The translations under genes were made by a program, and so were the position numbers. DNA of 64,000 nt from Treponema ruminis (GTDB lineage: Bacteria; Spirochaetota; Spirochaetia; Treponematales; Treponemataceae): the NCBI GenBank assembly GCA_017161305.1, contig CP031518.1:1302001-1366000 (forward strand), given 5' to 3'. Shown here in pieces: positions 51,571-58,779 of this stretch. Positions within the stretch are counted from its first letter, which is position 1. Each line of letters begins with the position of its first letter. The notes beneath the pieces were generated by a model. The model searched no databases and had not been told where the DNA came from. It was given only the letters and a program-made list of their open reading frames with translations.

Positions 51571-52032
51571 TTATTTTAAAGACATCACATAGATCTGACA
51601 GGGATTTGCTTCATCCCAAAGGAGCGGAAATACCTCTAACTCTTTGAAACCACAGCTAATGTAAAAGAGATTCGTTCTGTCATAATCCTCATATATTCCC
51701 ATCTTCACAGTCTTGACCTGCATGAACTCATATCCTTGTAATCTGGCAGTTTCTATTGCCTTTTCTACCAGCCGCCTGCCAACACCGCTCCTGTGATGCT
51801 CCATTAAAACACCCATAACAGCCAGTTCAACTGTAGACTTCCCTGTTTCTTTTAAACAGAGGAATCCTATAGGTCCCTCCGTTCCCTTAGCTGCAAAGAA
51901 TGTCCAACCGGCACTTCCGGAAATGTATTCTTCCCTGCTCTCTTCTATACCAAACCAATCAGTAAGAGCCTCAAGTATTTCTCTTGCAATAGCCTGCTTT
52001 TCATTAGAATCCGTAATCTCAACAATCAACAT
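51571..52032 (-). CDS. GNAT family N-acetyltransferase
   Basis: 153 residues starting M-L-I-V-E-I-T-D-S-N-E, with the CoA loop H-R-S-G-V-G-R-R after A-V-M-G-V-L-M-E-H. The segment D-Y-D-R-T-N-L-F-Y-I-S-C-G-F is distinctive. Composition is closer to Clostridia than to the proC operon. AGGAGAGAG precedes the ATG. Confidence 0.86.
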   Translation of the reverse strand: MLIVEITDSNEKQAIAREILEALTDWFGIEESREEYISGSAGWTFFAAKGTEGPIGFLCLKETGKSTVELAVMGVLMEHHRSGVGRRLVEKAIETARLQGYEFMQVKTVKMGIYEDYDRTNLFYISCGFKELEVFPLLWDEANPCQIYVMSLK

Positions 52033-52126
52033 TCTCTCTCCTATTCACCACTTTGTATCTGTGTTTCGTCTGGATAATCCCAGAAACCGCCTGTATGGAA
52101 GTTTTCATTACCCAAAGGTTTTGCAG

Positions 52127-52255
52127 TCAGTAGGTACATTTATATACATCACCGATTTCTTCACCATTACGACAATACCTTTCTGTATGATCTCCATGCA
52201 AAAAGCCCGTTACTTCTACGGTAAATTCATATTCTTCGTCATACCACTTTTTCAT
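52127..52255 (-). pseudogene. Truncated TIGR04076-like gene
   Basis: 42 codons starting M-K-K-W-Y-D-E-E-Y-E-F-T-V-E-V-T-G-F and reaching Y-C-R-N-G-E-E-I-G-D, the conserved first half of TIGR04076 proteins. The C-terminal Cys half is missing. A strong GGGGGG site precedes the ATG. Confidence 0.55.
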
Positions 52256-52338
52256 ATTCCCCCCTATTATTGGTCAGTTATATTAAAAGATTATGATCTC
52301 TACAAACTTGAATTTTCATGATAGCTGTTATGGCATCA

Positions 52339-52567
52339 CTAATTTTTCTCGTAGAAAACAATATCCATACGTTCGTTAATATGCTCTACCTCACCAGTGC
52401 GCTTGTATCCCATTTTCTCATACAGATAAAGATTACCTTTTTCCTGCAAAATAGTATCCAGGCACCAATGATCTGCTCCGTAGATTCGTTCCAGCTCCGC
52501 TATCGCCTTTTGCGCATATAGTCTGCATATCATCTCTATTTGCTTTTATCAATGAAACTTCTGACAT
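52339..52567 (-). pseudogene. GNAT gene with internal deletion
   Basis: The start M-S-E-V-S-L-I-K-A-N-R-D-D-M-Q-T-I joins out of frame to the C-terminal A-Q-K-A-I-A-E-L-E-R-I-Y-G and W-C-L-D-T-I-L-Q-E-K-G-N. The intact paralogue is at 21512-21979. About 85 codons including the CoA loop are gone, yet both ends and the ribosome site remain. Confidence 0.75.
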
Positions 52568-52642
52568 GTTTCCCCCATGCACCGGCTAGATATAAAAAAA
52601 ATAGCCTTTTTCCGACTCATTAGCTCTTCCTAGCTCTCACTT

Positions 52643-53689
52643 CTACTTATTATTTATCACTGACTTTGCAAACCTGATGACCTGCTTATCCGCATCGATA
52701 GTCGCATCAACACCGAAAGGAATGATACATCTTGGTGTGGCATGACCGATGTTTACATTAAACAGGATTGGTAGATTCGGGTTATCTATAACGCTCACCA
52801 GGAGCTCCTTGTATTCTTTTGCATAGCATTCATCCATAGGCTTTCCTACCAGCACACCGGATACTGCATCAAATACGCCACGAGCCTTAATGAACTCAAG
52901 AGCTTGTCTGTATTTCTCCGGAGTCGGTTTCTCTTCACTCGTCTCCAGAAGAATGATACGGCCTTCCCAATCCTTTGCATCAGGAAAAAGATGATACTTT
53001 TCGCAGAGCACAGGCATATCTTCATAGCGCTCACCATCGAAGAAATCATACATAGAATCGACACAGCCACCTAGAATCTTTCCGGAAAATACAGAAGGTC
53101 CCTGTAAAAGCTCAAAGCCCTGGTTGGGATGTGAGGCTGTCATAGTTCCAACCTTTTCAGGCGCAAACTCTGTTCTTTCCTCGTACCACACATCACTTGG
53201 AGTAATCTCCCTGATGGTTCCAGTGGTTATTAGCTCCTCAAAATATTTCTTTGTATAGGGCAGCATATCCGGACCAATCTCACATAGATCGCATAAAAAT
53301 GCCTGCCCGTAGAATGTGGGAAGTCCCACTTTATGAAGCATAAAATGATTTATTGTAGTATCTGAGAACCCAAGAAAAACCTTGTTAGTAACAGCTTTCT
53401 TAAGCTCGTTATTTTCAAAAAGATATGGAAGCAGACGATAGGTATCATCTCCACCAATGGCGCAAAGGATCATATCGATTTCAGGATCGCGAAAAGCCTC
53501 AAGAAGATCCTGCGCCCTTTTTTCCGGATGTTTTTCCACATAGTCAAGTCCTGAAAGAGCATGGGGCATGAATTTCACATTAAGCCCAAACTCCTTAAGT
53601 CTTTTAATGCCAATATCTGTCTCAAACTTTACGAATGATTCTCCGATAATTCCTCGGGATAAACTCACAATAGCAACGTTTTTTATCAT
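52643..53689 (-). CDS. S66 peptidase (LD-carboxypeptidase/MccF-like)
   Basis: 348 residues of the S66 serine peptidase family: I-G-G-D-D-T-Y-R-L-L (N-terminal site), L-G-F-S-D-T-T (nucleophile region), G-K-I-L-G-G-C-V-D, and H-A-T-P-R near the C-terminal His. The family contains murein LD-carboxypeptidases and MccF, which inactivates the antibiotic microcin C. The N-terminal pattern is closer to MccF. GAGG lies five bases before the ATG; a 23-codon extension is rejected. Confidence 0.86.
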   Translation of the reverse strand: MIKNVAIVSLSRGIIGESFVKFETDIGIKRLKEFGLNVKFMPHALSGLDYVEKHPEKRAQDLLEAFRDPEIDMILCAIGGDDTYRLLPYLFENNELKKAVTNKVFLGFSDTTINHFMLHKVGLPTFYGQAFLCDLCEIGPDMLPYTKKYFEELITTGTIREITPSDVWYEERTEFAPEKVGTMTASHPNQGFELLQGPSVFSGKILGGCVDSMYDFFDGERYEDMPVLCEKYHLFPDAKDWEGRIILLETSEEKPTPEKYRQALEFIKARGVFDAVSGVLVGKPMDECYAKEYKELLVSVIDNPNLPILFNVNIGHATPRCIIPFGVDATIDADKQVIRFAKSVINNK

Positions 53690-53741
53690 AATAGCCTCAC
53701 AAAATTCAAATTGACCGAGCTCTTTAGAGCGAGGGATGCTT

Positions 53742-53759
53742 CTTGACCGCCAGGTCAAG
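53742..53759. promoter_or_regulatory. Inverted repeat CTTGACC-GCCA-GGTCAAG
   Basis: A perfect seven-base dyad with four-base centre, about 50 bp upstream of the S66 gene. It could be an operator or a weak hairpin between this gene and the TfoX-like gene. Confidence 0.4.
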
Positions 53760-53813
53760 AAGATGTACTCAGCTCCATAAACCTCGATTTGTCATACTCA
53801 TTTATATTAAAAG

Positions 53814-54128
53814 TTATTTCTTTTTCTTCGGTGCCGGTAGTTCATCATACATAGCCTCAAGCAAAGTCCTAAGGAACTCCCTGTTGTCGATATCATCTAT
53901 CAACAACATTTCCTTTGCCCCCTCATACGGGAGTTCCAAGTCTGCTTCTGGCATTAAAGTTTTTGCTGACTGTGTATGCTTGACAAGGAAACGATCATCA
54001 TAGATTCCACCAACAATTTTGTCGCGATAGTAGATGATGTATTCTCCCATCATCGCCTTATATGTTATATCATCCAGCCCTGAAAGCTGTTCTAAAACAA
54101 AAGCAAGATATTCTTTGCTTGACGCCAT
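53814..54128 (-). CDS. TfoX N-terminal domain protein
   Basis: 104 residues of the TfoX/Sxy N-terminal domain: A-F-V-L-E-Q-L, I-T-Y-K-A-M-M-G-E-Y-I-I-Y-Y and V-G-G-I-Y-D-D-R-F. Full Sxy controls competence in some bacteria; single-domain forms like this one have no proven role. The C-terminal A-M-Y-D-E-L-P-A-P-K-K-K-K recurs as a scrap at 25492. An ATG three codons earlier is possible. Confidence 0.82.
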   Translation of the reverse strand: MASSKEYLAFVLEQLSGLDDITYKAMMGEYIIYYRDKIVGGIYDDRFLVKHTQSAKTLMPEADLELPYEGAKEMLLIDDIDNREFLRTLLEAMYDELPAPKKKK

Positions 54129-54179
54129 TATCTTCACCGCCTTTAGTACGTTATGTTCAAAGAGAAATCTTTTATACGG

Positions 54180-54944
54180 TTACGCTGGTTTCTTCGTCAG
54201 ATACAGCACATATGTATCCCAAAACTCGACTTTATCTCCACCCGCAATCGCCGCACTCCGAAGTTCATCGAAAAATTTCGTTTTATAAGGCTCCGGAATT
54301 AAAATGTGATCGCTGTGCGTCCCACAATACATCACATATTCATCCGCAGAAAAAACGCGTTTCCCATAGAAATCATGGCGAGTCAGATCTACATAGCCAT
54401 AGTCGGTCGCATGAAGATAGTCAAATGGCTCCTTCATGTTCTTGTATTCCGTCACTGGCTTATAATATAAGTCGTAAACCTTCTGGATATTGCTGTACAG
54501 CTCCTCATTTGGTGTCTTATAATCCCCGATCAGAAACATCATCGCCAACGTTCCACCTAACTTTAACAGTTCAAACGTCTTGGAAAAAGCGACTTTCTCC
54601 GGAATCCACTGGATCGTCGCAGCAGAATATATCACATCAAACCGCTGTCCCCCGAAATCGTGCGTAATAAAGTCATCGTTCACGATATGGAAATTCGGTC
54701 TTGTGCCGTATTTTTCTTTCATCTTCTCATAGAGATGCTCTCCGAGCTCGATAGCATTATAATCGCAGCCTGTACCCAGAATGGGATCCGTCGCCTGGCC
54801 GGTTCCCGGGCCTATTTCCAGCACCTTCGTTTGAGCTACGATGCCGGCTTCCTTGATGAAATATTCAAAAAGTTCTGGGCTATAACGAGGTCTGAACTTA
54901 TCAAACTGCTCCGGAATTGTGTCAAACACCTTACGATATTCCAT
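54180..54944 (-). CDS. Class I SAM-dependent methyltransferase
   Basis: 254 residues. Motif I is V-L-E-I-G-P-G-T-G-Q-A-T near residue 45, and F-D-V-I-Y-S-A-A-T-I-Q-W-I forms the post-II region. It would methylate a small molecule. GAGGAAG lies seven bases before the ATG chosen; two upstream ATGs lack a ribosome site. It lies in a minus-strand run with a GNAT and the TfoX-like gene. Confidence 0.86.
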   Translation of the reverse strand: MEYRKVFDTIPEQFDKFRPRYSPELFEYFIKEAGIVAQTKVLEIGPGTGQATDPILGTGCDYNAIELGEHLYEKMKEKYGTRPNFHIVNDDFITHDFGGQRFDVIYSAATIQWIPEKVAFSKTFELLKLGGTLAMMFLIGDYKTPNEELYSNIQKVYDLYYKPVTEYKNMKEPFDYLHATDYGYVDLTRHDFYGKRVFSADEYVMYCGTHSDHILIPEPYKTKFFDELRSAAIAGGDKVEFWDTYVLYLTKKPA

Positions 54945-55027
54945 TGGCTTCTTCCTCATATCGCTATATTTTTCATTCTGTCCCAAAATCGAATCTCCGT
55001 AGTCATTTATCTTAAAATATAAAAAGC

Positions 55028-55510
55028 TTAAAGTTCCTTTTTCATATAACCGCATGTAAATGGAAAAAAGTCAAATTTATGCGTTCCTACATGAACCGCT
55101 CCGTTATCTTCATACCACTTTTTAAGCTTTACGTTTTCTTCTACGATTCCGATATTCATAAGCTTACAGCCATTCTCCCGGGCTGTAGAATATGCGTGTT
55201 CCAACAGTTGTTTCCCAATTCCTTTATGACGATATTCCGGCAAAACTGCCAGGTTATTCAATTCGCACTCCTTATTATCCTGAATGAGCAAAGAATAATA
55301 TCCATACAAAACACCGGCATCTTCATATACATACATGAGTCGGTGTTCACCATCCATCTGCCAAAGAAGCCTCTCCTCATTGGTTGCAAATGCAGTAAAT
55401 CTCGGTGCATTCTCTTCCGTAAATCCAAATTCATCTGCCACGGTCAAAAATGCCTTCTTTATAAGGCTTACACAGTCCGGCATTTCTTCCCTTTTTACTT
55501 CTCTGATCAT
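55028..55510 (-). CDS. GNAT family N-acetyltransferase
   Basis: 160 residues with the CoA loop R-H-K-G-I-G-K-Q after L-N-N-L-A-V-L-P-E-Y, and W-Y-E-D-N-G-A near the end. It is followed by the methyltransferase and preceded by the 28-bp repeat copy B. Confidence 0.86.
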   Translation of the reverse strand: MIREVKREEMPDCVSLIKKAFLTVADEFGFTEENAPRFTAFATNEERLLWQMDGEHRLMYVYEDAGVLYGYYSLLIQDNKECELNNLAVLPEYRHKGIGKQLLEHAYSTARENGCKLMNIGIVEENVKLKKWYEDNGAVHVGTHKFDFFPFTCGYMKKEL

Positions 55511-55525
55511 TTGTTTCCTACTCCA

Positions 55526-55553
55526 CTATTTACAGAAAATATTTCAAACCCTC
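55526..55553. repeat. 28-bp repeat, copy B
   Basis: Identical to 15558-15585. It includes the stop codon of the APH-like gene, so its last three codons (P-R-V or G-F-E-type reading) lie inside the repeat. Confidence 0.6.
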
Positions 55554-56377
55554 GGTTGAAGTTCTTTTAGGTAATTGATGTTCTTCCTGATTATTTTTAT
55601 TAACCATTGCTCTTCATTAGGAACATTGTCAGCTAAGCGTGAGGCGGCAATGATTGAATACCATTTCCTAAGTTCTTTTTTCTTCAGTTTGGTAAGTTTC
55701 AAATACTCTTTCATATAAATATGACCAAGTATATTTTTATAAATCCTGAACAATATTCTTATGATTCTTCCGGCGGGAAAAGGAATATATGGCGAAACTA
55801 GCATCAAATAACTTCGTATCAAATCGCCCTCTTTATTTCCTGCATAACAATTCATCCAGTCTATCGCTATATAACCTGAGCTGTTTACTATTATGTTTCC
55901 CGCATGTAAATCACCATGACAAATACAATTATCCTGTTTTATTGATTTTAAGCCCTCAATCAGGACATCTTTGTATGATTCTATGCCAGTTGATTTATTA
56001 ATCAGATAGGAAAAACGGTCAATTTGGCTTGTAATATTGTTATTTCTTTTTTGATTAATGCTGATTTGGGTTTGTGCTAGTTTTTTTATCAGCTTTATGC
56101 CTTGCGGCAAGGAAGATTTTAACAGCAGGGAAAACAGTAATTCACCTTCAACAAATTCATAGACTATACCATTTTGCCCGTTGATTATAATTGTCTGATA
56201 AAATTTCGGCGCAGTGATGCATGAGTCATTAATCTCTTGTGCGATTTTAGCTTCATAATTGACGGTGTCAATGTCATAATCATTGTTGAATAATTTAATG
56301 ATCTTGTTATTGTCATATAAATAGACATTTGCCGTTGCACCGGAGCCTATAAGCTGTAAATCATCTATCTTAATCAT
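55544..56377 (-). CDS. Aminoglycoside-phosphotransferase-like kinase
   Basis: 277 residues of the APH/choline-kinase fold. The catalytic loop is C-H-G-D-L-H-A-G-N-I-I-V, followed by A-I-D-W-M-N. The N-lobe has G-S-G-A-T-A-N-V-Y. It is very AT-rich with many Ile, Asn and Lys, unlike its neighbours, so it was probably acquired from an AT-rich genome. The substrate (antibiotic, sugar or choline) cannot be told. Divergent from module copy 13. Confidence 0.8.
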   Translation of the reverse strand: MIKIDDLQLIGSGATANVYLYDNNKIIKLFNNDYDIDTVNYEAKIAQEINDSCITAPKFYQTIIINGQNGIVYEFVEGELLFSLLLKSSLPQGIKLIKKLAQTQISINQKRNNNITSQIDRFSYLINKSTGIESYKDVLIEGLKSIKQDNCICHGDLHAGNIIVNSSGYIAIDWMNCYAGNKEGDLIRSYLMLVSPYIPFPAGRIIRILFRIYKNILGHIYMKEYLKLTKLKKKELRKWYSIIAASRLADNVPNEEQWLIKIIRKNINYLKELQPRV

Positions 56378-56419
56378 ATTTTCTTGTATAATTATAAAGT
56401 AAAATCGGATAAAAAAAAC

Positions 56420-56489
56420 TGCATTTCATCGGCAAAAACATGCATCTTATGTGAAAATCCAAGTTTATTATTATTATTTATTTTATAAT
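56420..56489 (+). promoter_or_regulatory. Direct-repeat promoter module, copy 13
   Basis: Half-sites start 21 bp apart. TTATGT, 31 bp, then a perfect TATAAT, 20 bp before a GTG start with AGGAG. Confidence 0.82.
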
Positions 56490-56509
56490 CTGAATCAGGA
56501 GAATAAAAA

Positions 56510-56822
56510 GTGAACATTGATTTTATCGACAAAGGCAAATCTTTTGACTGGGGAAAGACTTCCGAAGATTATGCCAAGAAACATGTACAAGTACGGTGCC
56601 AAGTGGACGGGCACTGACATTTCCCCGGAGCAGATTGAACAGGCAAAAAAACTTGCCCTTGAGGCCGGAATGAAGATTGACTTTCTTGCAAGGCGAGCGG
56701 AAGATATTGATTTTGCTGACGGCACTTTTGATGTGATTACTGCCTGCCAGTGCATCTGGTATTTTGCACACGAAAAGACAGCTCCTCTTTTTGCCCGGCT
56801 TTTGAAAACTGGCGGAAAGTTT
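56510..56822 (+). pseudogene. Methyltransferase gene with deletions
   Basis: It opens at a GTG with a typical methyltransferase start (N-I-D-F-I-D-K-G-K-S-F-D-W-G-K-T). After 23 codons it loses about 45 codons with SAM motif I and changes frame into K-Y-G-A-K-W-T-G-T-D-I-S-P-E-Q and F-D-V-I-T-A-C-Q-C-I-W-Y. It then joins the GNAT leader. An open frame from 56517 fuses this to the GNAT but is an artefact. Confidence 0.75.
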
Positions 56823-56870
56823 TACAATCAAGCATTACGTTTCAATTGCGGAGCTGAGGAAGAAATAAAA

Positions 56871-57326
56871 ATGATAAAATCTGTAGATGAAAAGAATATC
56901 GATATAGCCTCGCGCATTCACAGCGAGTCCTGGCAGGAATCTCACAAATCATTCTGTAATCCTGACTTCGTGGCAAAACATACGCCGGAACATCAGAAAG
57001 AATATCTGGTGGAGAAAATCAGGAAGGGTACTGCCTTGTATATGCTGTTCGACGAAACTTCAAGAAAAGATGTGGGAATTGTTTCAATAACAGAAAATCT
57101 GATTGAAGATTTATATATCCTTCCATCAGAGCAAAACAAAGGCTACGGTACGGTGCTCTTGCGGTTTGCCTGTAGTAAATGTAAAGATACGCCTACACTC
57201 TGGATTTTGGAAAATAATTTAAATGCGGCCCGCTTGTATCGAAGGGAAGGTTTTTCTGAAACAGGAAGACGCAATCAAATCGATAAAGGACTGGATGAAA
57301 TTGAATTCATAAAGACCGCGGGGTAA
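56871..57326 (+). CDS. GNAT family N-acetyltransferase
   Basis: 151 residues starting M-I-K-S-V-D-E-K-N, with the CoA loop Q-N-K-G-Y-G-T-V after E-D-L-Y-I-L-P-S-E, and A-R-L-Y-R-R-E-G-F near the end. GAGGAAG lies nine bases before the ATG. It is the first intact gene behind module copy 13. Confidence 0.86.
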   Translation: MIKSVDEKNIDIASRIHSESWQESHKSFCNPDFVAKHTPEHQKEYLVEKIRKGTALYMLFDETSRKDVGIVSITENLIEDLYILPSEQNKGYGTVLLRFACSKCKDTPTLWILENNLNAARLYRREGFSETGRRNQIDKGLDEIEFIKTAG

Positions 57327-57386
57327 AAAATCGGGGGAGTGAGGAAGTTTTTATCGTAAAATTGAGGATGCAAAAATATCAGAAAC

Positions 57387-57875
57387 ATGAAAAAAATACA
57401 GCTGAAAAATGATGACTTTCTTGGCTATGTGAAACATTTGCGCCATGCGTGTCGCGGAATCGTTGTGAAGGACGGAAAAGTTCTTTTGGGCTACGAGAGT
57501 AAAAATGACAAATATATAATTTCTGGCGGCGGTGTTGAAGAAGGTGAAACTCTCGCTCACTGCTGCGAGCGTGAACTGCTTGAAGAAACCGGAATGCAGG
57601 TTCGGGTAAAAGAAGAATATCTGGAAATTGAAGAGCTTTTCTGCGACTGGCGGCATGTGAATCATTATTTTGTCTGCGAGCTTGTAAAAGATACTGGAAA
57701 CGTAAATCTTACGGAAGCAGAAGCCCGTGCTGGCTGCACTTTCAAGTGGTTGCCGATGGCACAGGCTCTGGACATTTTTGGAAGCTACGAAGAATATCAC
57801 AAAACAAATATTGCGGATTATGGTTTGTATCGGCGCGAATTTACGGCGTTGAAAGAGTTTTGTGATTTGCAGTAA
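57387..57875 (+). CDS. Nudix hydrolase
   Basis: 162 residues with a complete Nudix box, G-G-G-V-E-E-G-E then R-E-L-L-E-E-T-G-M, near residues 47-70. The flanking R-H-A-C-R-G-I-V-V and W-R-H-V-N-H-Y-F are typical of ADP-ribose or nucleotide-sugar types. It probably shares the module copy 13 mRNA with the GNAT and PhzF genes. Confidence 0.87.
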   Translation: MKKIQLKNDDFLGYVKHLRHACRGIVVKDGKVLLGYESKNDKYIISGGGVEEGETLAHCCERELLEETGMQVRVKEEYLEIEELFCDWRHVNHYFVCELVKDTGNVNLTEAEARAGCTFKWLPMAQALDIFGSYEEYHKTNIADYGLYRREFTALKEFCDLQ

Positions 57876-57925
57876 AAATTGAAATGAGGTAATTATGAAA
57901 TGCAAAAATCAGGGAGAAATAGAAA

Positions 57926-58711
57926 ATGAAACAGTACATTGTAGACGCTTTTACGGACAAAATTTTTTGCGGAAACCAGGCGGCTGTCTGCGTTATGGAC
58001 AGCTGGATTTCAGACCCGCTCATGCAGAACATCGCAAAGGAAAATAATTTTTCTGAAACTGCATTTGCGGTAAAGGAAGCAGACCTTTACCACCTGCGCT
58101 GGTTCACTCCTGCGGCAGAGATTGATTTTTGCGGACATGCAACGCTTGGAACATCTTTCGTCCTCTTCAATTTTTACGAAAAGGACGCGGACAAAATCAC
58201 TTTTAAGACTCAGGTCGGAACCCTTACTGTTGAAAAGCAGGGCGACTTGTACAGGATGGACTTTCCTGCCTACCGCTTGAAGAAAATTGAAGTGACGGAC
58301 AAGATGGAAGAAGCCCTCGGAGTGCGGCCTTTGGAAGCCTATATTGACAGGGACCTTCTGCTTGTTTTGAAAAGTGCGGACGAGGTAAGAAATCTTTCTC
58401 CGAGCCAGAACAAACTGAAGGAGCTTGAAGGCCTTTGCATCGTCGTAACAGCTCCGTCCGACAGCCCGGAATATGACAGCGTAAGCCGCGTTTTCTGTCC
58501 GGAGCTTGGATTGATGGAAGACCCGGTCACAGGAAGCAGCCACTGCATGATTGCCCCCTACTGGTGCGACCGGCTTGGAAAGGAAAAGCTGGTCTGCTAT
58601 CAGGCATCCGAAAGAAGCGGCGTCCTCTACGCGGAACAAAAGGGCGGGCGAATAATTATTTCAGGAAAAGCAGTCCTCTTTTCCGAAGCAGAGATTTTTA
58701 TAGGAAAATAA
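57926..58711 (+). CDS. PhzF-family isomerase/epimerase-like protein
   Basis: 261 residues of the PhzF/diaminopimelate-epimerase-like fold. The catalytic Glu lies in N-N-F-S-E-T-A-F near residue 45, followed by F-T-P-A-A-E-I-D-F-C-G-H-A-T. The C-terminal half has E-D-P-V-T-G-S-S-H. No phenazine genes are nearby, so the substrate is unknown. Part of its motif is found in the chimera at 11300. Confidence 0.87.
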   Translation: MKQYIVDAFTDKIFCGNQAAVCVMDSWISDPLMQNIAKENNFSETAFAVKEADLYHLRWFTPAAEIDFCGHATLGTSFVLFNFYEKDADKITFKTQVGTLTVEKQGDLYRMDFPAYRLKKIEVTDKMEEALGVRPLEAYIDRDLLLVLKSADEVRNLSPSQNKLKELEGLCIVVTAPSDSPEYDSVSRVFCPELGLMEDPVTGSSHCMIAPYWCDRLGKEKLVCYQASERSGVLYAEQKGGRIIISGKAVLFSEAEIFIGK

Positions 58712-58713
58712 AA

Positions 58714-58779
58714 ATGAAAGCGTTTATAGTTTACTGCCATTCCTCAGAAGATTCATTGCTATCTGCCGTGTCGTTCTGA
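58714..58779 (+). pseudogene. Start of a quinone-reductase-like gene
   Basis: M-K-A-F-I-V-Y-C-H matches the first residues of the protein at 17763-18353. It then runs into the 3' end of the convergent H-cluster receptor gene and stops. The junction lies at about 58739. Confidence 0.65.

Noticed and set aside
56517..57326. A methyltransferase-GNAT fusion protein
   Set aside because: The methyltransferase part lacks motif I and its start lies in the wrong frame, while the GNAT has its own ribosome site and ATG.
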